Source: Schizophyllum amplum (lineage: Eukaryota > Basidiomycota > Agaricomycetes > Agaricales > Schizophyllaceae). From it: DNA of 64,000 nucleotides. The stretch lies in NCBI GenBank assembly GCA_007026445.1, contig VDMD01000001.1, forward strand, positions 4,650,001-4,714,000. Direction: 5' to 3'. Under the pieces are notes generated by a model. It worked only from the letters and a program-made list of their open reading frames with translations, searched no databases and was not told the DNA's origin. A program made the translations under genes and the position numbers. This document shows positions 40,001 to 50,753 of this stretch, in pieces (within the stretch, counting starts at the first letter, position 1; each line of letters opens with the position of its first letter).

Positions 40001-42378
40001 CACCGGATAGCGCGGGATCCCGCGCGCTTCTGGCGTGTTTGGAACGAGGACGGCGCATGGGAGATGGCGCCGATCGATTGTTCTTCTGTTAAGCGCTCCG
40101 TCACTTGACCCGCTCCCTCACTTGACCCTCCTCCCTCACTTGACCCTTCTCCCTCACTTGACCCTTCTCCCTCACTTGACCCTTCTCCCTCACTTGACCC
40201 CGCCACCCTCGTGCCCCAAGGGCGCTGAAGTGCGGCTGTGGTGCTCCTCCTATTTTCTTCATGCTTCTTGATCGACTTCCTCGATTTTGTGTTTGTGGCA
40301 ATCACCGACGCCAACATGCAACCTGCTGACGCAAACACGCAACCCTGCTGACGCATACATGCAACCCCGCTGACGCAAACCTATCTTACAGTGCGGCCAT
40401 CCCGGACGTTACAAGGACGGGAAGTGCGTCGAGAAGTGGGGTCCGGGGCCGATGGGCCCGGGTACGGTGTGCGATCGGTGTAGGAAGAAGATGAAGCGGG
40501 TGGAGAGGAGGGGCACGATTGGTGCGACTGGGAATCCTACGGGGGGTGAGTGATTTGATTCGACGAGGCTCGTTGGATTGGATGGAGCGAGGGCTCACAT
40601 TCTGTTGTTCCATTGCTTTACTTTATTCGAACTTTTTCTTGGCGTTATGTTCTTAAATGTCCCCAAAGTCCATGTCCCATGATCTTCGTCTCGCGTAACT
40701 TACCCATCCCTGCATCTCGCTTTTCCCGTCCCTGCATCTCGCTTCCTTTCATCGTTCGCTTGAGACCATGCGCTGACTCAATTCCGCAGGGACCCTGATC
40801 AGCCTCTCGACCTCGCAAGCTCCGTCAACGCGCGTGCTGCAGCATGCAAGAACTATGCCTGCATATATCGACGCGCGGCGCTCCACGTACGACGACGATC
40901 GCGCGGACGAGCGCTTCGAGGACCGTGGGCAATACGCAGGGGAAGACCGAGGGCGATACGTAGGGGAAGACCGGGGGCGATACGCAGGGGAAGATAGGAA
41001 TGCAGACCGCTCGCGGTATGTCGCCGATGACCGCTTCGAGGACCGCCCGCAGTACGCGAGCGGCTCACGAGAATCGTACGCAGGTGACGAGCACAGCCGG
41101 CACGCGGACGATGAAGGCCCCCGCGAGGACGGCGCGCGGTACCGGGACTATGTGAAGGAGGCCCGTTACGGGCGCGGCCCGCTCGACGCACACGCCTATC
41201 CGACGCCCGAGCCGCGATACGGGGATCCGCGCTATGGCGCGTACGACTCCGTCACGGATACTCGACCACGGTATTCCGCCCGTGTCTCGGATGCGCGCTT
41301 CACGGCCCCAGCGTCGCAGTCTAGACATGGCTCTCTGCCTTCCTCCGATGCCAATCCGTATGCAAGCGACGCGCGCAAGGGGCCTCCTGTTGCGTCTGCT
41401 TATTTTCTCGATCCGAGCTACGCCGATCCGCGCTATTCGCCATACACCATCACCCAAGGCTCTGACGCACGGAACCCGGCTACGCATCTCGGTGCTTCGT
41501 ATTCCCTCAATGCGGCATCGTCAATCCGAATCTCCACCGACGCCCCCGTCTCTCCGCCGCGCATAGTCTCGAGCCCGCAGAGCGCGATTCGCGTCATCGT
41601 CGCGAGCCCGGTGAGCGATGACGCTGACGGAGAGGCCGAGGAAGAGGACGAGATGGGCGGCGAGCAGGCAACGCAGAGAGAAGACGATGCGATGGCTGTG
41701 GATGCGTTGAGACCCGCAGTCATTCGAGAGGTCTCACTATCAGAACGACTGCCGCCGATGCGCGGGTCTTCGGCGAGGAGCACACCTCAGAGAATATCGC
41801 CCATACCTCCATCGAAGGTGATGCCTGCGAGAGGATCGGTTCGCGGTACGCCGGTGCCAGTTGGTCCCGCGCCCGTACAGAACGATATCGACGCCGATAT
41901 TGCAGCCGCACTTGACGCGCCCACCGCCCATACCGCCCATGACGATGTGGATGCGGCCATCGCAGCCGCTGTGGATGCGCCGACTGGGGACGGTGTGCGT
42001 TCCAGACATACCAGCGAGGCACGGTCGAGACACGCGAGCGACGTGGACGCAGACCTCGCAGCTGCCATTGACGCGGACGCCGATCTTCAGGATGCAGCCG
42101 ACGCGGCGCGTGCCGCTGTAGGCTCACGGTCGGGGTCGCGCGTCGCGTACTCGGACACGCCGTCGCACTCCTCTGTGGACGATGAGCGAGAGGCTGCTGA
42201 TCCTCGGCATGGCCCGCACGTATCTCTGCGGCCTGCCTTGTCGCCTAGGCCCGCGTCGGGTGCTCCTGCAGTGGCGGAGCGGGTGGATGACACCGAGGAT
42301 GCGGAGGGCGAGGCGGAGGATGAAGATGATGAGCTGCTGGCTGCAGTGGATGCCGCGGAAGCGGGGGAAAGGGTATGA
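37082..42378 (+). CDS. Large GATA-like zinc-finger regulator (5 exons)
   Basis: Exons: 37082-37624, 37679-38468, 38742-39160, 40392-40545, 40790-42378; 1,164 aa, phases consistent. Residues about 30-115 form an Ala/Arg/Glu-rich coiled coil. Next comes a Ser/Pro/His-rich disordered stretch, then an RERERE/GRERE tract (about 385-440) encoded by GA minisatellite, and a Thr/Asn/Ala repeat (TNATASTNV). The finger spans exons 3-4: C582-x2-C585, C596, then C611-x2-C614 inside KWGPGPMGPGTVCDRCRKKMKR. The Trp-Gly-Pro-Gly core and basic tail recall GATA fingers, but the loop between the cysteine pairs is 25 residues instead of 17-18, so it is at best a divergent relative. The C-terminal half is acidic and disordered with repeats (EDRGRYAG, DDVDAAIAAAVDAP). 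Probable nuclear DNA-binding protein; target unknown. Confidence 0.75.
38469..38741 (+). repeat. Intron 2 of the GATA-like gene, CGAGGACGAGCTGCACTCTC repeats
   Basis: The 273-bp intron is nearly all copies of an 18-20-bp unit. The frame stays open through it, so retention would add repeats rather than a stop. Boundaries GTACGT and TAG; phase 1. Confidence 0.75.
39161..40391 (+). repeat. 1.2-kb intron 3 of the GATA-like gene, filled with minisatellites
   Basis: Contains CGTCTGGCATTTCGTCCTC (19 bp, about 8 copies, 39200-39335), TTTTTTCTATCCCTTCCTCC-type units (39370-39570), CGTCTCTCCCCCTT-type units (39600-39770), CCCTCACTTGACCCTTCT (18 bp, about 6 copies, 40100-40205) and GACGCAAACACGCAACCCTGCT (4 copies, 40300-40385). 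Splice sites GTGCGT and TTACAG are intact, and both flanking exons carry halves of the zinc finger. Confidence 0.85.
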
Positions 42379-42820
42379 TTGCATTCTGTACATAGTCGTC
42401 GTGTTTTCGATGCTGTCACTCCTATGGCTAGGCTCGTGTCTTTGTCCATGCAATGAGAAGAGACTCTGTTCTTAGTGTCAGCGCACTTTCTTCGTCAAAG
42501 ACTTCACGAGTGCACAAGCGGTGCGTCCGCGAAAGGCTTCGCGTGTTCAGCCGATATGTGTACCGAATAGTATGTGCTCTCTAGAAGAGGCTGCGCGCTA
42601 GTCGAGAACATATAGTATTTACATAATTACGACTTTTCCCTTTTATGTCTGATTTGTTGCTTCGACCTTGTCCTCGATCTTACATCCCGTGATCTTCGTA
42701 CGTGGACTCGTCAACACATGAATGCCTCCCCCATTGCGAGCAGGACCGCTGTCTGTTTTCATGTGGACAGATGAGTCATGGACTTATTGAAAAGTTATTG
42801 TATGTGCGTGATGTCGGCAC
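42379..42820. other. Intergenic, nothing recognised
   Basis: 3' region of the GATA-like gene and 5' region of the next F-box gene. No repeats. Confidence 0.6.
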
Positions 42821-44419
42821 ATGCCGGATTCAGTAACGGCTGTGTCGCCGCGATCGTCTTTCTGCCTCGTCCCAATCCTTCCGTCTGACGTCGAGGATCG
42901 AGAGCTGTCCGCGGCTACTATGGAGGAGACTCTGACTGGAGATCAGCGTACGTGCATCTGCCCACGCAACCATACCGGGGCATTTCACAACACAGAGGAA
43001 GCAGTGCCGCCATGTCTGGCACGCATAAGCGCCCTGCTCGAGGGCGCCTCATCGCTCGCCAGCATGGAGCGCCTACGGAACGGACCTTTCCCTGCGATTG
43101 AAGACGTCGCTCTCTTCCACGCGTACGCTCAGAATTTGTCCGACGAGATCGAGCACATCGGAGCTCAGCGAGCTCGCATCTTGCGCGACGCGGATCGCCA
43201 GCTGGAGATCATCCGCTCGACGGTCGCGCCCATCCGGCGTCTTCCGAGCGAGCTTCTGTCTGAAGTTTTCGAGATCGTCGTATGCAGCCAGCCGCCATAC
43301 GAGAGGACATTCGCCGCACGGATCCTCGCCGCCGTCTGCGCGATCTGGCGCGCGACTGCTCTTGGTACCGCGAACCTCTGGACCTGCGTCGATCTCTCGC
43401 TAGCGACGTGCAAGACCGTGGAGGCGCTTCTAGACATGCATGCAGACTTGTCCAATGGGCTCCTGCTGCACGTCTGCCAGCGTCCTGGTACCGACGTCGA
43501 CGAGCAGATGAGGTGTCTACTTGCGCTACCGTCAAAATACACCGAGCTGGTGGAGCAGATCTCCTTTTGCGGGGATGAGCTTACCTTACCCGTTCGCAAA
43601 GTACCTGATTTATCCTCGCTTGTCCGTGCTAAGCTCAGCATCTATGGGCAAGATGCATCCAGGGCGCTTGTATCCCTCCGTCGCGCCCGTGCTCTGCGCT
43701 CTTTGTCCATCCACCTCGAGCATAATTGCGAAGTCCGAAGTGGTCTCTCAATGCCGATCCCTTCTTACCTCACCGAGCTAGAGATTATCGACAATGGGGC
43801 TCAATGGTCTTACCATGCAATATCTTCAGTGCTGGAAGGCTGTGCTGCGTCGCTTCAGCGGTTGGTCCTGTCGACCGAAATCGGATTCGGAGTGCGGTGG
43901 GAAGGAGCGCGTATAGATTTCCCGGCGCTGCGCAGAGTAGATCTGCATTACGGTGCGCATTATCTGCTCTCGCGCGTAGAAGCTCCCGCGCTTGAAAATG
44001 TGGTACTTCGGGAGGCCCACAATCCATTCGCATCGCTCCGGCGCATTGTCGAACACTCTCCGCCTCCCATCCGCACTCTCGATCTCCTCTACGCCGATAC
44101 CTCTGATGATCGTAACAACCGACAGTTTGAGGAATGCCTTCAGCGCCTGGAGGCTCTTACAGGCTACTCCGTCGTGGATCTGGACGATGACTACCCCAAC
44201 ATACGCTTTGATCTCGCGTACAAGACCTGTTCTAAGACACAGCAGCCAATCATCCCTGCGCTCACGTCACTGCACCTTCGGTACAACGGGAAGGTTTACT
44301 ACGCGCTAGTCGAGCTGGACGCGTACTTGCGTGACTCGCCGCCGGGACCTGAGCCACAGAGCTCGCCCATGCCGTCCGAGCCAAGGATTCGGGCCGGGGA
44401 AATGATCGAGGCTAATTGA
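42821..44419 (+). CDS. F-box-like protein (family B, copy 1)
   Basis: Single-exon 532-aa frame from ATG 42821. Residues about 85-130 form a coiled segment (LSDEIEHIGAQRARILRDADRQLEIIRS), followed at once by the F-box core APIRRLPSELLSEVFEIVV and AVCAIWRATALGTANLW. This coil plus SPIRRLPPELL-type F-box is the classic form of the largest Agaricomycete F-box family. Leucine-rich strands follow (LRSLSIHLEHN, LTELEIID, LQRLVLST, LRRVDLHYGAHYLL, LTSLHLRYNGKVYYA). It is a likely SCF substrate adaptor of unknown target. It is strongly similar along its length to the gene at 50754-52163 on the other strand. Downstream sequence also aligns with that copy, including GGTCAGTCTCGCTTTGCA near 44438, so the shared 3' region is part of the duplication. 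Confidence 0.82.
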   Translation: MPDSVTAVSPRSSFCLVPILPSDVEDRELSAATMEETLTGDQRTCICPRNHTGAFHNTEEAVPPCLARISALLEGASSLASMERLRNGPFPAIEDVALFHAYAQNLSDEIEHIGAQRARILRDADRQLEIIRSTVAPIRRLPSELLSEVFEIVVCSQPPYERTFAARILAAVCAIWRATALGTANLWTCVDLSLATCKTVEALLDMHADLSNGLLLHVCQRPGTDVDEQMRCLLALPSKYTELVEQISFCGDELTLPVRKVPDLSSLVRAKLSIYGQDASRALVSLRRARALRSLSIHLEHNCEVRSGLSMPIPSYLTELEIIDNGAQWSYHAISSVLEGCAASLQRLVLSTEIGFGVRWEGARIDFPALRRVDLHYGAHYLLSRVEAPALENVVLREAHNPFASLRRIVEHSPPPIRTLDLLYADTSDDRNNRQFEECLQRLEALTGYSVVDLDDDYPNIRFDLAYKTCSKTQQPIIPALTSLHLRYNGKVYYALVELDAYLRDSPPGPEPQSSPMPSEPRIRAGEMIEAN

Positions 44420-44967
44420 GCAGAGAAAGGAAGAATGGTCAGTCTCGCTTTGCACTCAATCCGCACTCGTCATTTAGATCATCCACGTTTCGCAGGTTTT
44501 CTCAAGCAGCGCAGGCGGCCTCGTAAGATCGTCGACTGAGGAGCGGGAGCGCGCCGTTCTTCCATTCGGAGGTTAAGATGGCCAAGGGCGAGGCGCGGGT
44601 GGAGGAGCCTCGCGCTCGGGGGTGCCACTGAGTAGTACATCCGGGTGAACTCTGTAACGCCCTGGGCTGGAAGAAGAGCATGCCTGGGGTGGCGTAGAGG
44701 ATACGTGTGCGAGTTAAAGATACGATTCCTTGCGGACGCTGCGCGTTGTGGGAGACATATTTACTTTCTCTTGTCACTGTGTCTTGCCAACCTCCTTGCT
44801 TTGTCGTTATCATGCGCTCGATACTATTACCTGTACTTACTGCTACATAGACTCGGAGTCAATACATATATATTAACCCCGTTGTTCTCTCGTTACAATC
44901 ACGCTATCATCAACCTTTATATACACGTGCAAAAATATAGCAGCTCATGCTCCTTGTCTCTACATGA
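44420..44967. other. Convergent intergenic region between F-box and MYND genes
   Basis: Holds both 3' ends. Its sequence around 44455-44560 and 44845-44905 is matched, inverted, at 50690-50775 and 49955-50025. Confidence 0.65.
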
Positions 44968-46808
44968 CTACATAATCGTCTCCCACACAGACTCGCCTTG
45001 CAGCTCCCGCAGCGGTGTATACTGCACCGGCAACCCCGCCTCATACTCCCCGCTATCCTTGCGGATAGACGCTGATACAATGACCCAATGCTCGACAGAA
45101 AGGATCCTGTCCAGCCTCATGGCTGTCAGCGGTTGTATAGACAGCTTCCGTAACGGGTGCAGCGCGCTCATGCAGATCTCGACGTGGACGAGCATAGAAG
45201 GCGAGGCATCCGGGCAGTCGCGCAGGGTCTGCCTGATGTTGGCCAAGATCGCGGCGTGCTCTGAGTGCACATGTTCTCTGCCGAGGAGCGCTAGAAAATG
45301 GGCGCCCAGCGGCGTGAGGATGCCTGTATGCGAGAGTCAGGCGGAGGGGAGCTTGAGGGCAGGGGACCCACCGTCTCGCTTCTTGAAAGGGCCGTCTACC
45401 TTATGCGTTCTGCGATGAGAGGTCCAGTCGGACTGCTGGCACTGCGTGGAGCAATAGCAAACGTCGAGGCAGGAGCAGCGGCGGATGCGCGAGCGCGCGT
45501 CCTCTGCGCTTGTAGTGCACTGTCGGCCGGCGGTGAGCAGTGGAGCACGAAGTCGGGATGAACACGCATAGTATGTACCATGTCGTAGGCGCACTTCTTC
45601 TGGTACGCAGTCTTCGCCAATCTGATACGGGCGTGAACCATCGCCTCCACGTCCGTCGAGAACGCGTCCTTGTCCGACGGCGCGGCACCGACGAAGGGCA
45701 TCTTGGGCAACGCACGCACGACCTCGAGATGCGCGGTCCTCGTCGCGATGTACTGCAGCGCGACCTGCGCCTTCGTGATGGGCGCACTCGCGCCGTCCAT
45801 CGCCTCGAGCATGAGCTGCACAACCCCCGCGCGCAAAGCCCATACCAGCGCGCGCGTATCCTCCGCCGTACGCCAGATGGCGTGCAGCGCGGAGCATATG
45901 GAGCCCACGACGGCGTGCGCAGGCGGCAGGAGGGGCCGGACGACCGACAGCATGCGGACGAGAGTACGGACGACAGCGCGCGGCATGCACGGGATGGGCC
46001 AGAGCTGGTCGGCGAAGAGCTGGATGGCGTTGAGGTGGTTCTGGAGGAGCACGAGATGGTCGTGGTCGCCCTCTGCGGTGGCTTGGAGCAGGATGGCTGC
46101 GTGGTCGGTGGCGCGGCGGTAGAAGCGGCGCGAGCTGTCCTTGACGGCCCACCGTGCGCCGTCGATGGCGATGGGATCTGCGTCTGCGGCAGAGAGCGAT
46201 GGCTGGTGAACACCGGCGGTCCAGACGGCGTGATTGAGGATGGCGTGGCCCAAACGGTCGGCGCGCTGAGCCATGAGGTCAAACATGTTTTGTTTGGTGA
46301 AATAGCGGTCAATGTTGAGCCAGAAGACGAAGAGCAAGCCGTACAGCCGCGGGGTCTGCGCGAGGAGGTCATGTATGACCTCCTTCATGCGGAACAGCGC
46401 CGCGAATATATCAGCGACGCTGACGAGAGGAGCTCTTTGTAGCCTTTCCGTACCCACATGATGCATAGGGTGGAAATAATCAAGCCACGGTACGAGGGCC
46501 GACCATATTCCGCGCAAGCAAGTCTCGATAGAGTCAAGGAAGAGCGCTCGCCGGTTCTCGGGCAAGACCAGAAGTGTGCCGAGCGCGCGTAGATTACGAG
46601 TGGCGAGGATGACGACTTGACTATCGAAGAATCGTGGACCTCCATTGGGAAGGAAGGGCGAGGTACGCAGATCGCGAAAGGGATGTCGGGAATGCAGCAA
46701 GGCTTTGATCTCATTGACGATGAGTTCCGCGTCGGTTGAGGAGGGTTCAACCTGGCGCAGGCGTTCCGCAAGGCGTGTAAGATCTACATCGGCAGATGAG
46801 GATGCCAT
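44968..46808 (-). CDS. MYND-type zinc-finger protein, copy 3 (3 exons)
   Basis: Exons on the minus strand: 46808-45579, 45519-45372, 45323-44968; 577 aa. An N-terminal helical region (1-405) is distantly similar in layout to copies 1 and 2. Then comes a MYND finger across intron 1: C406, C411, C425-x-C427, C431, C433 (CYCSTQC), C437, and His residues in WTSHRRTHK. As in copies 1 and 2, intron 1 sits between the first cysteines, which supports common descent. The C-terminal exon (LTPLGAHFLALLG ... SVEHWVIVSASIRKDSGEYEAGLPVQYTPL) has no counterpart I can see in copies 1 and 2. A broken inverted copy of this exon lies at about 49795-50040. Confidence 0.8.
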
Positions 46809-47092
46809 TGTAGAAGCAGTACTGTGGACGAGACAAGCAGTGAGGAGAGCGTGCCCGCATCGACATCAGCGTGAGAGAGGAAGCGTGATCCAGCCCGATT
46901 GTTACGTTTCTTCTTACCTTCATCGTCGACCTTGGAATAATCCGCTCCCCAGAAACTAGTTGTGAAGCTCGCGCAAAAGAACAAGAACAGTCGGTATCGA
47001 AACTCTGACCCAGCTTGTCCCTGGTGCCGAAATGACGCCATGCGTGACGCGCGTGAGCGCGTCGCGTCTCGTCGTTTTCTACCATCATCTTC

Positions 47093-49270
47093 ATGGCTCG
47101 ACAAGCCCTGGCCGCCCTCGACAGCAACGATAGCGCTCAAGCGCGTACTTCTGAAGCTGCAAGCAATGCCCGCGCACGACCGGCGAAACGAAGCAAAGGC
47201 GCTCGGGCTACCGATCGCTCAGTTCAGTCAGCGTCTGCTCGGACGCGCTCGAAGAAGAAGCTAGCCGCGTTATTCGAACTTCCCTTGGACATTATATACG
47301 AGGTGCGTAGTCTGCGTCTGACCTCCGTACGTACTGACTGGAGATCCAGATACTCAGTCATCTCCATCCCGCTCACCTGCTCAACGTATCGCGAACGAAC
47401 AAGGCCCTCCGCCAGATCCTCATGTGCAAGAACGCGCGCTCCGTCTGGCGATCTAGCTTCGCGAACGCACAAGATGTTCCCCCTGTCCCGGACGATCTCA
47501 CCGAGCCCCAGTACGCGCGGCTCCTATTCGACAAGTCATGCATGGTGCGTGTATAGCCCCTCGTCCATCATCCATTGCTTACCTATGACATATAGTTCTG
47601 CCTGACTCCGAATACGTCGACGGTAGCGTGGGCGGCGCGAATACGTTCCTGCAAGCGATGTCTTCCGCCCTTCTGTGCGGAAGAGGACATGTTTGGAATA
47701 GTCGAACTTCTTCGCTACGACGTTGCTCTCACCCAACTCGTGCCCTCCTCCCGTATGAAGGGTACGTTGCTCTGCGTCCCGTCTTGGTTGCTGTTCTCAT
47801 TCTGCCTCTCGAGATCGCCACGGAGAAGGTAGATTCTACCCGTGCGAGGAGATCAGTGCCGTCCTTGAAGCTGGCGAGGAGGTGTGGAATGATGAAGACG
47901 CCGCTCGGCCCTGGCTGAAGGAGATGGTGCAGAAGTGCGAAAAGCGGGAAGCGGCAAGTTGATTCGCACGTAACTCTGGTGTCCGACTACTGACTTGATT
48001 TTCAGCACGGCCGTCTGCTGGAGGAGTGGGACGATCGGCGGCAGGACGAGCGCGCTCGTGAGCTGGACGAGATACATCACCAGCGGAAGAATGCGTAAGC
48101 GGTGACATTTTTACACCTCTGGCGTAGCTCACCTGCAATGCAGAATCTACGACAAGCTCCGCGCGCTGGGATGGGGTGAAGAGGTCGTCAAGTCTGACGC
48201 CAAGCTTTCGAGCTATTCTGCGATCGCCCGCGCGCAACCGTTGACCAACTACGGTGTGTTCCGCGAACACGCCTGGGCGCTGACGCTGACCTGTACGTTT
48301 CTCAGGCTGGCAGAAGATCATGCACGAAGTCATCGCGCATGTCAAGATTGTGCGCGAGAGGCGCCTCGCAGAGGAAAAGCGGGTAGCCATCAGAGCGCGA
48401 TACAAGCGGTTCGCAGGCGCGTACGAGGCCTTTCGCCTGACCAAGCCCATTGACGCTGTCCTCCCCGCCGTCGGCAACCTCGTGCTCATCGACAGCGTTC
48501 GCACCGCCATCGAGGAGACGCCAGTCGACCAGGATCTTCCCGAAGCGTTCTACCGCGACATCGTTGACGGCATCCCGGAGTCCTGGTACGCCGAGTGGCG
48601 CGCGCGCTGCGAGAAGGCGCTCCTGGACAAGATGAGCGAGGCTTTGGGAGAGGTCGTCCCCCCGTCGTCCCTCCACCTCGCCACCACGCTGTTCTCGCAC
48701 GGCTGCTCCCTGGCGGACCTCGCGCGCGTCGTGCGCTACCCGGACCTGCTCGCAGACCCATTGATGATGGACACCCTCGACCCCGGTGCATGGGAGATAC
48801 GCTCGAGGACGGGGTACGCGCCGTGGTCGGCGACCGAGATTGACTTCAGCCTCGATCTGCACGACTATGCGTGCCGGCTGCTGCGGATGACGGGGCGGGC
48901 GCCAGAGACGACGACGATGGAGGAGATGCGGGCGCTGGACCCGCTTTACTCATTCGAGCGGCCCACGCAGAACAACGTCCTCACGCATGTGGCGCGCTGG
49001 CCGCATGTGGTGCGTTTTTTCATGGTTCGGGTCTTTTCCGTCGTATGGAATTGCTGATTTGGGCGGCTTAACTGTTTGCAGGTGCGCGACGGGCTGAACG
49101 CGACGGCGATAGCTCTCGTGCCGGAGCCTCTTGCCGCCGAGATCAGGAATTGCATCTCGCTCATCGAGTGGAGGCCGCACTGGTTTGTGGCAATCCCTGC
49201 GCGCTGCGCGCATTGCGACGCCGCATTCAAAGAGTGCGAGGCGTTGTATGCGCATCTTGAGAGCGTGTGA
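47093..49270 (+). CDS. F-box protein with C-terminal Cys-rich finger (family Z, 8 exons)
   Basis: Exons: 47093-47302, 47350-47544, 47596-47761, 47829-47953, 48006-48094, 48144-48253, 48306-49009, 49082-49270; 595 aa. A basic, Ala/Ser-rich N-terminus precedes the F-box split by intron 1: LFELPLDIIYE | ILSHLHPAHLLNVSRTNKALRQIL (about 60-95). The middle holds FCLTPN...SCKRC, a Cys-containing segment usual after this F-box type, and charged helices. The C-terminus ends CAHCDAAFKECEALYAHLES, a partial C2H2-like finger. Intron 4 is bounded by GC-AG (donor GCAAGT at 47954); only this choice keeps the frame. Its head and tail turn up separately in the chimeras at 8610 and 7266. Likely SCF adaptor; target unknown. 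Confidence 0.82.
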
Positions 49271-49790
49271 ATACAATTTCTGTCCGCTCTCCGATGTTCT
49301 GCGGTTCATTTTTCTTCTGCTCCTTACTCTCGCGCGGTTCAGCCGTCCGTTCTTTCTTTGTAATCGACCGGCCTTTCTCTTCACTTGTTCATTCTTTCCT
49401 TTCAGTCGACCATTCTTTCCTTTCACTCACCGTTCGTCGATTCCTGCTATATTTCTCGATCCCGTACCATTCCGTGATCGAATTACTGAGCGCTGTCCTT
49501 ATCCTTAGACACGCAATCACGGCTGTGAGGGTGCGGGACTTCGTGTTCGCGTGCGGATCGCGGTGGGAGGCTGGACATGTTACTCATCCTAAGGGCGGCC
49601 CCGTCAATCTGTCCACGTTACGCATGCTCACGGCTTGAGCTTGAACTTTGACTCACGGACTAAAATACGGACTAAAATCTCGGTGGGATGTGCGTTCGCA
49701 GGTTCGATATTCGATAGTTGTACGCTCGTCGAGTTACCAGCTGTGTGCTCGTCGGTAAGTTTTATGGCCATAATTGTTAAATACCTACTT
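49271..49790. other. Intergenic, nothing recognised
   Basis: T-rich and C-rich 3' region of the F-box gene, with some TTCTTTCCTTTCA repeats. Confidence 0.55.
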
Positions 49791-49794
49791 ATAT

Positions 49795-50040
49795 TACTTT
49801 ACGAATAATGCTAGACCTTCACTTATACTGCATACGATTGTCACAATTTCGGCGTCTATACGCACGGACAGCGGGGAGTATGAGGCGGAGCTGCCGTTGC
49901 AGTAGCCACGTCGAGACAAGGTAGATAGACAACGGGTTTTCTGCCGTATATAGAGGGTACAATAACGAGAGAACAAAGGGCATAGTATATATGTATGACT
50001 CTCTGAGTTCATGTCGCAGTACAGACATCGAGCACCGGAT
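49795..50040 (+). pseudogene. Fragment of MYND copy-3 last exon and 3' flank (inverted duplicate)
   Basis: Plus-strand bases 49845-49905 (GACAGCGGGGAGTATGAGGC core) match the coding strand of the copy-3 last exon (minus, about 45030-45080, KDSGEYEAGLPV). Bases 49955-50025 match its 3' flank (ACGAGAGAACAA core, compare 44880-44897). Stops and gaps break the frame. Orientation is opposite to copy 3. Confidence 0.65.
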
Positions 50041-50212
50041 AACGACAAATCAAGGGGGTTGACAAGGAATCTACAATACAATTCAGCGCCCGAACGCGGC
50101 TCACGGGCACGGGCACGGGCTGGCGGGTAGTGTGTAACATTTCAGCCCTTTCAGTGCCCACTTCATACATTTAGGTGGCTGGCAAAAAGAACTGGTACGG
50201 ATAGTGGGACAG

Positions 50213-50304
50213 AGGCCTTGCCAGGGATCGAACCTGGGTCACGGGAAGTCTTCTTTCATTGACAACGTCAGAATCCCGGGTGATAACCACTACACTACAA
50301 AGCC
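50213..50304 (-). tRNA. tRNA-Gln (anticodon CUG) with intron
   Basis: Acceptor GGCTTTG pairs with CAAGGCC; discriminator U. D arm GTG-TAGTGGTTAT-CAC, anticodon stem CGGGA/TCCCG, T arm CCAGG-TTCGATC-CCTGG. The loop begins TTCTGA, giving CTG, followed by an intron of about 20 nt. A five-A run at 50184-50188 (T5 on the coding strand) can terminate it. It lies inside the inverted duplication, with no partner seen in the other arm. Confidence 0.88.
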
Positions 50305-50753
50305 ATATGAGCGATGGAATCCTTTAGCGCTACCAAGACCGGCGGTGACAAGCAAGGGAAACTCACAGAGGTCTGTTACCGGGGTAGGCATGGGGGGAAG
50401 GTGAAGCAACCACGATGACAGTGCAATATGATCATTGAGTCGTTGTGACTTCGCACTACAATCTGGACTCAACCCGCTACTGAAAGATCCGTTTATCGCT
50501 GCCCAGAATTTTTGATCGTCACGATTTCCCTCTGAACACTACGTTCTCCTTCCCGCTCTGGGTGTCGCAGAATTCGCCCGGGACGTACTTAGTGACCCCG
50601 AGCGCGTCCTCCCCAGGCTTCCGCACGTCGTCCCATGGCCATCTTGGCCTCCGAATATCGGTAGAACGGCGTGCTCCCGCTCGTCAGTCAATGATCTCAC
50701 GAAGCCGCCTGCGTTGCTTGAGAAAGAAAAGAACGCCTGCGAAACGTGGGTGT
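50305..50753. other. 3' region of the minus-strand F-box gene
   Basis: Bases about 50690-50775 align with 44440-44560, including a possible intron acceptor (TTTCGCAG). A minus-strand ORF here (50539-50781) could be a last exon of the F-box gene, but the splice phase does not fit cleanly. Confidence 0.45.
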
